From: Shewanella olleyana
GTDB lineage: Bacteria > Pseudomonadota > Gammaproteobacteria > Enterobacterales > Shewanellaceae
Assembly: GCF_023283825.1 (NCBI RefSeq)
Contig: NZ_JAKILD010000001.1
Location: forward strand, 303,664 to 367,663
Reading direction: 5' to 3'
DNA: 64,000 bases
Both the position numbers and the translations under genes were made by a program. Under the pieces are notes generated by a model. The model saw only the letters and a list, made by a program, of their open reading frames with translations, searched no databases and was not told the origin of the DNA. Position 1 is the stretch's first letter, and the number at the start of each line of letters is the position of its first letter. This document shows positions 8,662 to 18,007 of this stretch, one piece after another.

Positions 8662-11600
8662 GATGCTGACTCCATTGATGCTCTCAACTCAGTTGAAGCA
8701 CTTTGATCCATAGAAGCACTTTGATCTATAGAAGCGCTAAATAGCACATCTAATTGTTCAATTAAGGCTTGCGGCGGCTTGTCGAAGAATACCCCAGATT
8801 GCGGCATTTGCGGGCTCATGCCACGTAAGAATAAATAGAAACTGCCGCCAATGTGTTGCTGATAATCATAATTGGGCATACGCAGTGACAAGTAACGATG
8901 CAGCGCCAAGGTATACAAGATATATTGTAGGTTATAGCGATGGCTGCTAATGGCGTTACCCATAGCTTCGATGCTGTAATCGAGGTAATCATCACCTAAA
9001 TGGTTAGATTTATAATCGGCAATATAATATTGGCCGTTGTATTCAAAAGTTAAATCGATAAAGCCTTTAAGCATGCCTTGTAGTTCATCAAATTCAAGTC
9101 CTGCATCGTAACCGTATTGGCTTAATAATTGATTCAATTGCTCAGACTTTAATTGACTAATGGGCAGGTAAAACTCCATTTCAACCAGCTTTTGTTGTTC
9201 AGTTAACTCACTTAAGGTTAATGCCATGCCTTGTGAGTTCAGCAATTGTTGATCGCACTGCTGGTATCCCGTTAATAGTGGCGTATGCAGGATCTGTAGA
9301 TACCAGTCATATAAAGTGTCAGTCCATAGTTCTTTATCAAAACCATATTGATCCATGGCTTTGGTTAATGCTTCGGGTAACTCATTTTCAGCATTGGTGA
9401 AATCAAACAACTCTAAAACTAAATGCATAAAACTACCGGCATTAGCGCCTCGCTCGAAAGTGAAGCGGTTTATCGCGTCTTCTTGTAGTTCAGTATCAAA
9501 AGGGTTGATATCGCTGTGTGGCTCAAACTGAGGTTGGATTTCTTGACTGAAATCCTCATCATCTGCGCCAGGGGCGACTTTCTCGTGAGCGAGATGTTTT
9601 ACCAGACCCGAATAACTGCCTACACGCCAAGGTGTGTGGTAGCCGCGATGTAAGATTTTTGGCGCCAGATCTTGGTCGTTGTTATCGTTATTAACGAGTG
9701 CTGACTCATCGATAGCTTCAATATCGCTGACACTGATAGCATCAATCCTATTGTCGGCTTTATCTTTGGTAAGCGCCAAGGCTTTTAACTTAAGCAGTTC
9801 AAAGTCACACTCTTTGGTGGTAATTCCCAGTAAATAGCCAATAGCGGTTTCACATAATTGGCTGCTAATACCGGCTTTTAACATGCGGCTGTGATTGGCA
9901 ATGTATAAATAACACACATACACAGGTCGAGTCAGCGCCACATATAATAGGCGTAAATCTTCGGCAAGATTTTCTTGCTTGTATTGCTCCCAGCCTTCTT
10001 TCGTGGCTTCGACATCCCAGATTAATTGATCGTTTTGATGATAAAGCATCGGCGTCGGTTTACGGCGATTGTCACGCGCTAAACTGATAAAGGGCACAAA
10101 ACACACTGGGTACTCTAGGCCTTTACTCTTATGAATTGTGACGATTTGGACTAAGTTCTGTTCACTTTCAAGCCTAAGCTGTTGCTCGTCGCTGCCTTGT
10201 CCTTCGATAAGTTGTTGTTCAAACCAATTAATCAATGCACTGCTGCCATCAAGCTCGGTGGCTTTTTGTTGCAGTAATTCAGCAAGGTGACGGAAATCGG
10301 TTAAGCGGCGTTCGCCACTTTCTGTTTCACTGCTTTCACTAATTTCAATTTCACTGTGACCGTTTGCTAAAGCGGACTTATCAGTATGACCTTTGGCTAG
10401 GTATCGTTTAATAAGCTCGGTTTCACTGGCAAGTGAGAGCAGTGCAGGCATTATGCCGTGACGGCTCCATAGTTGATGCCAATGGGCAAACTTATCCAAT
10501 AAATCTTGGCGCTGCTCTTCATCTTGGTTGAATAGATGGATTTGCTCTGCGTTATAACCCATCAGCTCGGTCGCCATAGCGGAGCGTAAACTACGCTCGT
10601 CTTTTGGATTGGCTAACGCCCGTAAAATAATGGCCAGTTCAAAAGCTTCTTGGGTTTTAAATACGCTGTCTCGGCTAAGAAATACCGCGCCGATATTGCG
10701 CTCACTCAAGGCTTTTTTCATTACCGCCGCTTCATTACGATCACGAACTAATACTGCAATGTCTTTGGCGATAAGCGGTTTATTTTTAACTGGGTCGGTA
10801 TTATTACCCATATAGCACTGACCATCTTGTGACTCAGTGAGTAAGCGTTTAATTTCACTGGCTGCATCGGCGGCTAATACTTTACGAGCTGTGGTTTTAT
10901 TTAACCCTGAGTCATCCTCTGCCAGTAACTTTATTCGCAGTGCAGCAGCGTTAGTGGCTGCTTCAGTAAGTCGTTTATTGTCAGCACTTTTAGGGGTATT
11001 GACTACATCATACGGGATAGCATCGCTGATAAACGGATCGTCATGTTGGCTAAATAATTGATTCACGCCATTAACAAGTGCGGTTGATGAACGGTAATTG
11101 GTTTCTAGGTTGTAATGAGCCTGAGTTTGCTTACGGGCTTGAATATAGGTGTGAATATCAGCGCCGCGAAAGGCATAAATCGCCTGTTTGGGATCGCCAA
11201 TCATCAGTAAGCTGAGTTTGTCTAATTGCTTTTGTTGCTGGTAAATAGCCGAGAAAATAGCAAATTGCAACGGATCGGTATCTTGGAACTCATCAATTAA
11301 TGCCACCGGGAAGCGTTTAGCAATGGCTTTTGCTAATTGCTGAGAGACTACTGAATCCGATGCTTGCTCAAGACTTGAATCTTGTTCGCTCGGTTCTAAT
11401 GCGCCAGCTAAGGTGATTAATAAATCATCGGGCGTCATTAAATTTCGCTGGGCTTTTTGCAATGCAAAACGTAATTTGATGCCATCTTTAGCGCGCACTA
11501 AAAATGCCGGTTTGATTTGATTTATTAACTCAAAAAGTCGCTCAATATGATCTAATAATGGCGCTTCAGCTGGAGTGGGCACTTCTCCGCCTTTATTAAG

Positions 11601-12503
11601 CTTAAGCTCTGATAGCGCCAGCATTTCTAAATCTTTGATTGGTGGTAAACCATGCTCAGCTTTGACCCAATTGCTTAAGCGATCGAACATGGCTGCAAGT
11701 TTAGGGTACTCATCGGCTTTTTTACCAAATCGAGCGCCATTAAGTGGCAGACTATGGAGCAGGGTAAGCGCAGTTTCACTGTCTGCAGGCCAGCGCATTT
11801 TAAAGCGTGACAAGCTTTGCATAAGCTCAGAAGTGAGCTTATTAAAATCTTTGGTAATCAGTGAGGTTTTAGCTTGAGTCGCGCCTAACAATTGTCTTAA
11901 TTGCTTGGCTAAATCATCAGGACTGCCAAATTCATTGGCAACCACTTGAGCTAACACAGGCGGCAGTGGATAACAGGTCTCGCGCCAAAAATCTCTTACG
12001 GCATGGTGTAAAAACTCGCTGTCATCTAGGGTAAATTCAGATTCAAACAATAGCGATGATTCAAAGGCCATGTCAGATAAAATGCGCTGACAAAAACCAT
12101 GAATGGTAAAAATAGCGGCTTCATCCAATGACTTCAGTGCTAAATCTAGCCGTCTTAAGGCGATTGAACGTTCTGACTCTGGGATTTGCTGATAAAGGGC
12201 GTTAACAAACTCATCGTCGGTCTCAAGGCCAATAAAGCATTTAAAAGCCACCTGAATTCGCTTGCGGATCCGATCGCGTAACTCTTCAGTCGCCGCATTG
12301 GTAAAAGTTACTACCAAGATCTGCTCACAAGTGAGAGGCGCTCGAATAACTTCATCTTTATTTTCATTATCGTTTTCGCCCAACAGTAAGCGCAAATACA
12401 AACCAGAAATGGTATAGGTTTTACCTGTGCCTGCACTGGCTTCAATTAAGCTGCTGCCAGTAAACGGTAAAGTGAGGGGATTAAGTTTGGTGACCGTGAC
12501 CAT
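8658..12503 (-). CDS. recB: exodeoxyribonuclease V subunit beta RecB
   Basis: 3'-5' helicase and the only nuclease subunit of RecBCD. 1281 aa. The UvrD-like helicase carries SAGTGKT near residue 22 and DEFQDTDPLQF. The C-terminal RecB nuclease domain has GFIDLTFEYNGQYYIADYKSN, with the catalytic Asp and Lys of the DYK motif at about 1163 and 1165. Its ATG overlaps the recC stop by 1 nt (TAATG). The last 25 residues (Ser/Ala/Asp/Gln-rich, QSAS repeats) lie outside the nuclease domain and are encoded by an imperfect 18-bp repeat. Confidence 0.95.
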   Translation of the reverse strand: MVTVTKLNPLTLPFTGSSLIEASAGTGKTYTISGLYLRLLLGENDNENKDEVIRAPLTCEQILVVTFTNAATEELRDRIRKRIQVAFKCFIGLETDDEFVNALYQQIPESERSIALRRLDLALKSLDEAAIFTIHGFCQRILSDMAFESSLLFESEFTLDDSEFLHHAVRDFWRETCYPLPPVLAQVVANEFGSPDDLAKQLRQLLGATQAKTSLITKDFNKLTSELMQSLSRFKMRWPADSETALTLLHSLPLNGARFGKKADEYPKLAAMFDRLSNWVKAEHGLPPIKDLEMLALSELKLNKGGEVPTPAEAPLLDHIERLFELINQIKPAFLVRAKDGIKLRFALQKAQRNLMTPDDLLITLAGALEPSEQDSSLEQASDSVVSQQLAKAIAKRFPVALIDEFQDTDPLQFAIFSAIYQQQKQLDKLSLLMIGDPKQAIYAFRGADIHTYIQARKQTQAHYNLETNYRSSTALVNGVNQLFSQHDDPFISDAIPYDVVNTPKSADNKRLTEAATNAAALRIKLLAEDDSGLNKTTARKVLAADAASEIKRLLTESQDGQCYMGNNTDPVKNKPLIAKDIAVLVRDRNEAAVMKKALSERNIGAVFLSRDSVFKTQEAFELAIILRALANPKDERSLRSAMATELMGYNAEQIHLFNQDEEQRQDLLDKFAHWHQLWSRHGIMPALLSLASETELIKRYLAKGHTDKSALANGHSEIEISESSETESGERRLTDFRHLAELLQQKATELDGSSALINWFEQQLIEGQGSDEQQLRLESEQNLVQIVTIHKSKGLEYPVCFVPFISLARDNRRKPTPMLYHQNDQLIWDVEATKEGWEQYKQENLAEDLRLLYVALTRPVYVCYLYIANHSRMLKAGISSQLCETAIGYLLGITTKECDFELLKLKALALTKDKADNRIDAISVSDIEAIDESALVNNDNNDQDLAPKILHRGYHTPWRVGSYSGLVKHLAHEKVAPGADDEDFSQEIQPQFEPHSDINPFDTELQEDAINRFTFERGANAGSFMHLVLELFDFTNAENELPEALTKAMDQYGFDKELWTDTLYDWYLQILHTPLLTGYQQCDQQLLNSQGMALTLSELTEQQKLVEMEFYLPISQLKSEQLNQLLSQYGYDAGLEFDELQGMLKGFIDLTFEYNGQYYIADYKSNHLGDDYLDYSIEAMGNAISSHRYNLQYILYTLALHRYLSLRMPNYDYQQHIGGSFYLFLRGMSPQMPQSGVFFDKPPQALIEQLDVLFSASIDQSASMDQSASTELRASMESAS
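8695..8730. repeat. 18-bp tandem repeat at the recB 3' end
   Basis: Two consecutive 18-bp units (8695-8712 and 8713-8730) differ at one base, and a decayed third copy begins at 8731. In frame they encode the Ser/Ala-rich repeat tail of RecB (IDQSASMDQSAS). Confidence 0.75.
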
Positions 12504-15500
12504 TATTGCTTGCCCTCTGTATTGGCTGAAATGCTTTCACTGATGTATTCATCTAGCTCTGCTAAAGTGCCTTTGTGATATACACTCAACATAGGCTTAA
12601 GTAGTTGCATGGCTGTATGGCCAAACCCTTGTTTGGTAAAATCTTCTGGGAAACTAAATAAGCGCTTATTGTGCGGATCGTTTCCTTCACCAAATTCTGT
12701 TTGTTCATCAATCCACTGGCTTTGCGCTTCATGGAGCTTTTCACTGTGCTCGCCTTCAGCTTCAACATACGCAAGGGCTGTGCGGGGCATAAAGCACAAT
12801 GGCTGCGCTTGGCCATTAACGTAACCTTGAATAAATTGCGCCAATAGTTGATAAGCCGCATCGGCTTTAATGGCAGTGAATGCATGGAAGTGACCAATAT
12901 CTAACAGGTAACTGTTTTTCTCTACTCCAGCAGCGTTTAAGCATAAGTGACGTAAATAAACCCGTAAAAAGTCTCTGCCATGGGCTGTTCCTGGGCGGTA
13001 GTTCACTTGGCCTTTGGCATAAATATCATCAATGCGGCCGATTAAATTGACCTCGATTGATTGTTGCTGATTGAGCGTAATATCACTGAATAACAAGTCG
13101 ACATCCACTTCGGTAGTGTGAGTTTCAGCGGTAAGAAATTGAACTCGGCCGATTAAAGCGGCGATATCTTTTTGATATTGACTGAGCAACAAGTCATCAA
13201 AAGGCTGCATTGGTAGCTGACCACTGGCTTTTAGCTGCGCGATAAACTCAATATCAGCATGCTCTAGCCGATTGGATATGGCGCTATCTAATAAAGCCGA
13301 TTGCAGTTTATAACGCTCAAGGGAATCTAATCCGAAAGGCTCATCATTATCGTCAGCCTGAATGCGCAGGTTAAAGTCGACTTTAAGGCTACGATTTAAA
13401 AAGAACTGGGCTGGGCTTCTGAAAAATCGTAATAATGCTGATAATTCAAGTGTGTGTTGGGCTGAACTAGCATCAGCTTGCTCTGCTTGTAAGTCGACAT
13501 CGATAGGCTGCAATGGATTGATAAATGATGCTTGCCATTTAGCAATTCGTTGATCATTAAATTTGGGCGGACACCACTGGCGGCTATAGCTTTGTTGCAA
13601 TGAGCTTTGTTGTAATGAGCTTGGTTGCAGTGAGTTTAGTTGCAAGCCACTGTGATGCAAAGAGTCATGCTGTACTTCAGTCATTGTTTGCGGCTGGAAT
13701 AATTTTGCGTCAAAAGGCTGCAACGGCTGCTGAACAATGAGGTGCTCAATGATGGCTTGATCGGCGGCGTCGTTAGTGACATTTTCACGGCTTATTTTAG
13801 CTTGGCTATTTTGATGGTCTGCAAAACGATAATCGGCAAAATAACAGAGCTGATAATACTCAATGAGTTCAGATACTAACATTGACGGAATACGCTCTGC
13901 GTTATCTCGCTCTGAGTGGCCAATGTAGCTGATGTAAAGCTGTTGTCTTGCTGATAATAGCGCTTCTAAAAACAAGTATCTGTCATCAAGTCTGCGTGAA
14001 CGGTCGCCTTTAATCGCACCGTTGTGGGCCATTAAATCAAAGCCAACAGGGTGCTGAACTCGAGGGTAAACACCGTCGTTCATACCCAATAAACACACCA
14101 CTTTAAACGGGATAGATCGCATTGGCATTAAGGTACAAAAATTCACACTGCCAGCAAGGTAACGCTGGCCAACTCGAGATTCATTTAAGCGTTGATTAAA
14201 CCATTGTTTAAGCACTTCAATATCGAGCTCACCTTGATGACCTGCGGCTTCAAGCTCTTCTTTTAAAGCGGTTAACGCTTCACGGATAGTTTGTACTTGC
14301 TCGCGCTCATCATCGTCGGCTTCAAAAAACACTTCAAGCAATTGATAAAGTTGTTCAATACGCTCAAGCGTTGGGCAAGGAGTTGCGAGTTGCAGCTGGT
14401 ATTCATCAATGGATTCTAAGAAGTTAAGCAAGTATCCCAAAGTCTGTGCAGACTGACCTTCAACCCCTTTAACCAGCAGGGTGTCATGATAAAGCGATGA
14501 TTCATCATTAAACGCATAGCCCTGAATGAGGCGGCTAATGCCAAATGCCCATGAATTTTGATTAAAAGCAGGCACGCCTTGTTGTAAGCGAGTTTGCTCA
14601 TCTCGCCCCCAACGTACATTGGCATCATCAAGCCAGCGCCTGATAAGTTGCAAATTGTCATCATCAAGCTGAAATTTACGTAAAATAGCAGGCACTTCTA
14701 AGATACTAATAATATCCGTTAGGCCAAAGCGGCTTTGATTAATATTAAGTAAATTCAAGAAGCTATTAATCAAAGGGGACTCTTGCGCCGCGCCTCTATC
14801 AGCAATGGCATAAGGAATATAATAGTTACTTTGTCGTGCGCCTCGGGGCTTATCAAATACTCCGCTTTGTTGGCTGTTACTGGTGCCAAATACGGCATCA
14901 ATATAAGGCGCATAAGCAGCGACATCTGGCATCATGACCACGATATCTTTTGGCAAAATAGCGTCAGTATTGTCTTGGCTGGAAAGCAGCTCTAATAAAT
15001 GATCATGTAAGGTTTCAACTTCCCGTAGCGGACTATGACAGCTTCGCAAAGTAATGGAATCATCCGTTGATTTAAGACTTCTTCTCAACGCGGTATTTTG
15101 GTAGAAGTGGGCGTCAGGCCCAAGCGGCTCGCCTAAGGTTTCCATTTGTAAAATATCAAACTGCAAACCTTGAAGTAGGTTTAACTCATCAGGTGACTGC
15201 TGCGGTTCAATATAACAATCGTAATTAAAGTCGGTATGCTCAGCAGGGAGCTCGAGCATCAAGTCTAATAATTCGCGGCCCATTTTACCGTTGTTAGCCA
15301 GAATGGGATTGCCCACTTCGAGTTTTTCTTCCCACAGCTCACCTAACTGTTTTTTATCAGTATATTGCAGCGCCATACGAGCGCGAGCTTTCGGGTCAAC
15401 TATATCGCCCCAATAATGCTGACAAGGGCTTAGTGAAAACATGATGACTTCAATGCGTTCCGCGAGATGGTAAAGCACTTCAAGGGTTTGCGGCGGCATT

Positions 15501-16279
15501 GACGAAATACCAAAAACAAACAACCGCTCAGGTAAAGAGCCAATCACGGTTTGTGGGTTTTGTAATGCAGAGATTAACTCTTGATGGAGGTTGGCACGGT
15601 GATAATGGCTGCCATTAATTTCATTTTGGTTGTATTCAATCAAAGCTCGCCAAAGCTTAGGCTGCCATAACTGGTTTTCTTCAAGCTTAATCGGTTGCTC
15701 GTTTTGCTCCCAACCTAAAATCCAGCTCGGGCGATATACTAAGTATTGGTCAAAGATATCGGCAACACGACCACAAAGCTGATAAAGCTTCATCGCATCA
15801 AAGTGCTGTTGATGCTGAACTGATAAAGCATTTAAATGATCACTTTGACCAGCAGTAACCGAATTAGAGCCGGATTCACTGGCATGTTGAGTTGACTGTT
15901 CAGGTGCTAGTTCTTGTTTTAGTTCTGGCGTTAGATAAGCGTTAAGTGGAGCAAAATCTTCATCAGTTAATAGCCTTGGCAATAAGTCCATTAACTTCCA
16001 AGTCATGGCGGCTTTGGTAAAAGCATTATCTTTGGGTACATCGGGTAATAATTCATGGCACAGTTGCCAAGTAAAGCTAGACGGCAGCGGAAAGGATAGG
16101 GCAGCCGCAATACCATTGTATTTAGCCACTTCTAAGCGCAGCCAAGTCGACATACCCGGACTTTGGACCAAGATATGTTCATTTGCCAGTAAGTTAGCAT
16201 TATCAAGGGGAATAGCTAACATTTTGGAAAGCTGTTCAGACAGCACTTCCATCTGATTTGATTGAATTAATCTAAGCAT
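12503..16279 (-). CDS. recC: exodeoxyribonuclease V subunit gamma RecC
   Basis: RecC is the inactive helicase/nuclease-like subunit that splits the duplex and scans for Chi. 1258 aa, longer than E. coli RecC (1122 aa). The start MLRLIQSNQMEVL, ILVQSPGMSTWLRLEVAKYNGIAA and NFCTLMPMRSIPFKVVCLLGMNDGVYPR are typical of the family. Extra length comes partly from low-complexity insertions: a His/Gln/Ser-rich stretch near residues 125-155 and a pentapeptide repeat (LQxxS) near residues 870-895. It is first in a tight recC-recB-recD operon with no thyA or ptrA between, unlike E. coli. Confidence 0.95.
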   Translation of the reverse strand: MLRLIQSNQMEVLSEQLSKMLAIPLDNANLLANEHILVQSPGMSTWLRLEVAKYNGIAAALSFPLPSSFTWQLCHELLPDVPKDNAFTKAAMTWKLMDLLPRLLTDEDFAPLNAYLTPELKQELAPEQSTQHASESGSNSVTAGQSDHLNALSVQHQQHFDAMKLYQLCGRVADIFDQYLVYRPSWILGWEQNEQPIKLEENQLWQPKLWRALIEYNQNEINGSHYHRANLHQELISALQNPQTVIGSLPERLFVFGISSMPPQTLEVLYHLAERIEVIMFSLSPCQHYWGDIVDPKARARMALQYTDKKQLGELWEEKLEVGNPILANNGKMGRELLDLMLELPAEHTDFNYDCYIEPQQSPDELNLLQGLQFDILQMETLGEPLGPDAHFYQNTALRRSLKSTDDSITLRSCHSPLREVETLHDHLLELLSSQDNTDAILPKDIVVMMPDVAAYAPYIDAVFGTSNSQQSGVFDKPRGARQSNYYIPYAIADRGAAQESPLINSFLNLLNINQSRFGLTDIISILEVPAILRKFQLDDDNLQLIRRWLDDANVRWGRDEQTRLQQGVPAFNQNSWAFGISRLIQGYAFNDESSLYHDTLLVKGVEGQSAQTLGYLLNFLESIDEYQLQLATPCPTLERIEQLYQLLEVFFEADDDEREQVQTIREALTALKEELEAAGHQGELDIEVLKQWFNQRLNESRVGQRYLAGSVNFCTLMPMRSIPFKVVCLLGMNDGVYPRVQHPVGFDLMAHNGAIKGDRSRRLDDRYLFLEALLSARQQLYISYIGHSERDNAERIPSMLVSELIEYYQLCYFADYRFADHQNSQAKISRENVTNDAADQAIIEHLIVQQPLQPFDAKLFQPQTMTEVQHDSLHHSGLQLNSLQPSSLQQSSLQQSYSRQWCPPKFNDQRIAKWQASFINPLQPIDVDLQAEQADASSAQHTLELSALLRFFRSPAQFFLNRSLKVDFNLRIQADDNDEPFGLDSLERYKLQSALLDSAISNRLEHADIEFIAQLKASGQLPMQPFDDLLLSQYQKDIAALIGRVQFLTAETHTTEVDVDLLFSDITLNQQQSIEVNLIGRIDDIYAKGQVNYRPGTAHGRDFLRVYLRHLCLNAAGVEKNSYLLDIGHFHAFTAIKADAAYQLLAQFIQGYVNGQAQPLCFMPRTALAYVEAEGEHSEKLHEAQSQWIDEQTEFGEGNDPHNKRLFSFPEDFTKQGFGHTAMQLLKPMLSVYHKGTLAELDEYISESISANTEGKQ
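13588..13662. repeat. 15-bp tandem repeat inside recC
   Basis: Five decaying 15-bp units (AGCTTTGTTGCAATG and variants) run from 13588 to 13662. The first two differ at one base. In the RecC frame each unit gives a pentapeptide of the form LQxxS, forming a Gln/Ser linker. Confidence 0.7.
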
Positions 16280-16495
16280 TACTGACTCGGCAACTGATGA
16301 TAAAAACCATTCTAAGAGGTTGTTATTCGGTTTGAAAGGCTTTTATAACATAGGGTGGTTAAACGATAAAATAGCAAGCAAATGGAAAGAGTTTTGCTTG
16401 CTTAGGTTTGTGTTATTTTCGGGGGTAGGTGAGTTGGTAAGACAGGTTAAAGAGTTCAAAGGTTTAGTTTACTTTGACCCACTAATTTTATGTTT

Positions 16496-16713
16496 TTATT
16501 TCATCGAAATACCGTATGAATCCTTTGACACTTTATGGATTTCAATTTTCTGCTTGTGTGACATATCATATATATCCGAATATTCAAGAATGTACATAGC
16601 AGTAAAGTATTCACCAGCATTTGCTTTGTGCAAATCAATACAGATTGCACAAGTCACACCTTTTCCAACTTCTACAGTAGCTAATGATTTATTACTCTAA
16701 AATCGATTTTCAT
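16496..16713 (-). pseudogene. possible frameshifted small gene of unknown function
   Basis: On the minus strand a good-looking peptide (VTCAICIDLHKANAGEYF, then a charged stretch ending ISMK) runs to a TAA at 16496-16498. In its frame the first usable start is a GTG at 16657, giving 53 aa, yet the frame stays protein-like up to SNKSLATVEVGKG and meets a TAG near 16700. An ATG at 16713 gives MKIDF in another frame, so a single-base loss near 16698 would join them into one protein. The overlapping 126-aa plus-strand ORF (16320-16700) looks less protein-like. It may be a remnant or a short real gene. Confidence 0.35.
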
Positions 16714-16748
16714 ACTTAAAATAGTGAAATAATATTTTTTCGTTTTCA

Positions 16749-16781
16749 TTAAGCAGATTAAGCAGATTAAGCAGATTAAGC
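16749..16781. repeat. 9-bp tandem repeat over a stop codon
   Basis: TTAAGCAGA is repeated three times, followed by TTAAGC. The last copy supplies the TAA stop of the minus-strand gene that ends at 16776, so repeat slippage could change that protein's C-terminus. Confidence 0.8.
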
Positions 16782-17150
16782 TTTAAGCAAGGGCCTAAAC
16801 CAATATTTTTTATATAAATTGTTAGAAAAATCTTTTCTATTCAGACCAATAGTTTTACAAGTATCAGTTTGTATGAAGTCAGGGTTTGGGTATGCTAAAT
16901 CATATAAAATACTAGAGGTATCCTTTTCAATAGCCTTTACATCTAAAAATGGTTTTACATTTTCTTTTCGCTGACTTTGAAAAATATATAGAGCTGAAAT
17001 AAATGCTAACAGTCCGCCAGTATACCCTCCAGCAAAACTTAACCAACCATCGATCGTTCCAACCATGTCACCAGGGACAACTGAAATATACAATTTAACT
17101 ACTAAAGGACTCAAAATAAGAATTAGTAAAGCAATAATAATATATTTCAC
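16776..17150 (-). CDS. small membrane protein of unknown function
   Basis: 124 aa, not recognised. Two predicted membrane helices lie at about residues 4-22 (KYIIIALLILILSPLVVKLY) and 38-56 (around the Gly-rich FAGGYTGGLLAFISALYI); a soluble tail of about 65 residues follows. The pattern SFAGGYTGGLLAFISALYIFQSQRKE recalls short phage-defence or accessory membrane proteins, but this is only an impression. The frame extends to an ATG at 17186, but GGAGG sits 4 nt before the GTG at 17150, directly ahead of the first helix. Its stop lies in a 9-bp tandem repeat. Confidence 0.6.
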   Translation of the reverse strand: MKYIIIALLILILSPLVVKLYISVVPGDMVGTIDGWLSFAGGYTGGLLAFISALYIFQSQRKENVKPFLDVKAIEKDTSSILYDLAYPNPDFIQTDTCKTIGLNRKDFSNNLYKKYWFRPLLKA

Positions 17151-17355
17151 CAAACCTCCGAAAAATGACACTTGTATAGTGTGCATGTGTATATACTTAG
17201 TAAAACGTGTATGTACATTTAAAAACTATTATTGAAACTTTTTTAGTAAAGTTATTAGCTTATGAATACTCTATCAAAGTTTTTCAGGATAAACGAACAT
17301 CATTAATTGGAAAGTAACTATTGGTGTTGGTGGCTTATTTTATTTCCAAACTTTG

Positions 17356-17960
17356 TTTGAATTAGGATTAAGGTCGTGGCGCTTCGCCCACACCCGACGA
17401 AAGGGAAACAACAGCATTTCCCTTTTCGATATCCCTTGCCGCTCCGACGAAGTGTTATTCCTCATGCTATAGAGCTAATTAGCTATCGCCTCAGATTCGC
17501 CATCCTTGGCTCAATCTGAGGCTATGTCGGCGTCCTGCCTCCATCACGCAAATTAGCTCAACGCATTCGGACACTTCCAACGGAGATTATTGAGTCTGCA
17601 GATTCATTTATTATTCCTGTTTTGGTTTATATGAAAGTGGGCTTTAATAGTATTTATTTTGATTTTGACCTTCTTTGAATGTTTATCTGGAATTAAGGAA
17701 ATCAAGAAAATTGCGTGAGTCCAGACATGGATGTCTGGCTAGCTTTCGAGGGGAAGGGACGCCCCATCGTAAGCGTTAGTGATTTTTGCAGATTGACGAG
17801 GCGGACTAAAAATGAAGTTTGACGCTATGAACATCCCCATTGAAATATTTCGCTTTCCAGAAAATTTCGTAGGGGCAGCGGGGTGTTCCAAGAGGGTATT
17901 GCTGTTGATACCCTTTTGGTCTGGTGTGGGCGAAGCGCCACGACGTTAAGCTAATTCAAA
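17356..17960. repeat. 605-bp inverted-repeat element with paired hairpins
   Basis: The ends are long inverted repeats: a perfect 22-bp match (17373-17394 with 17923-17944), extended outward by TTTGAATTAG (17356-17365 with 17951-17960). Just inside each arm is a hairpin with the loop CAACAGCA (17400-17425, and 17888-17919 on the other strand). The interior has further stems, for example GCCTCAGATT at 17488-17497 with 17513-17522, GAGCTAATT at 17472-17480 with 17551-17559, and CCAGACAT/ATGTCTGG near 17723-17740. No ORF is present. TAGGATTAAG occurs directly at 17363-17372 and 17970-17979. It fits a non-autonomous mobile or structured repetitive element. Confidence 0.7.
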
Positions 17961-18007
17961 CGAGCTAAATAGGATTAAGTTATTGAAATAACATTAAGTA
18001 AGTAACC

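Noticed and set aside
16320..16700. 126-aa plus-strand ORF
   Set aside because: Its translation is rich in Cys/Phe/Ile without domain-like pattern, and the minus strand reads more like protein.
17356..17960. Integron attC site in the inverted-repeat element (GTTAAGC near 17945)
   Set aside because: The matching 5' RYYYAAC core is not at the other end and no integrase or cassettes are present.
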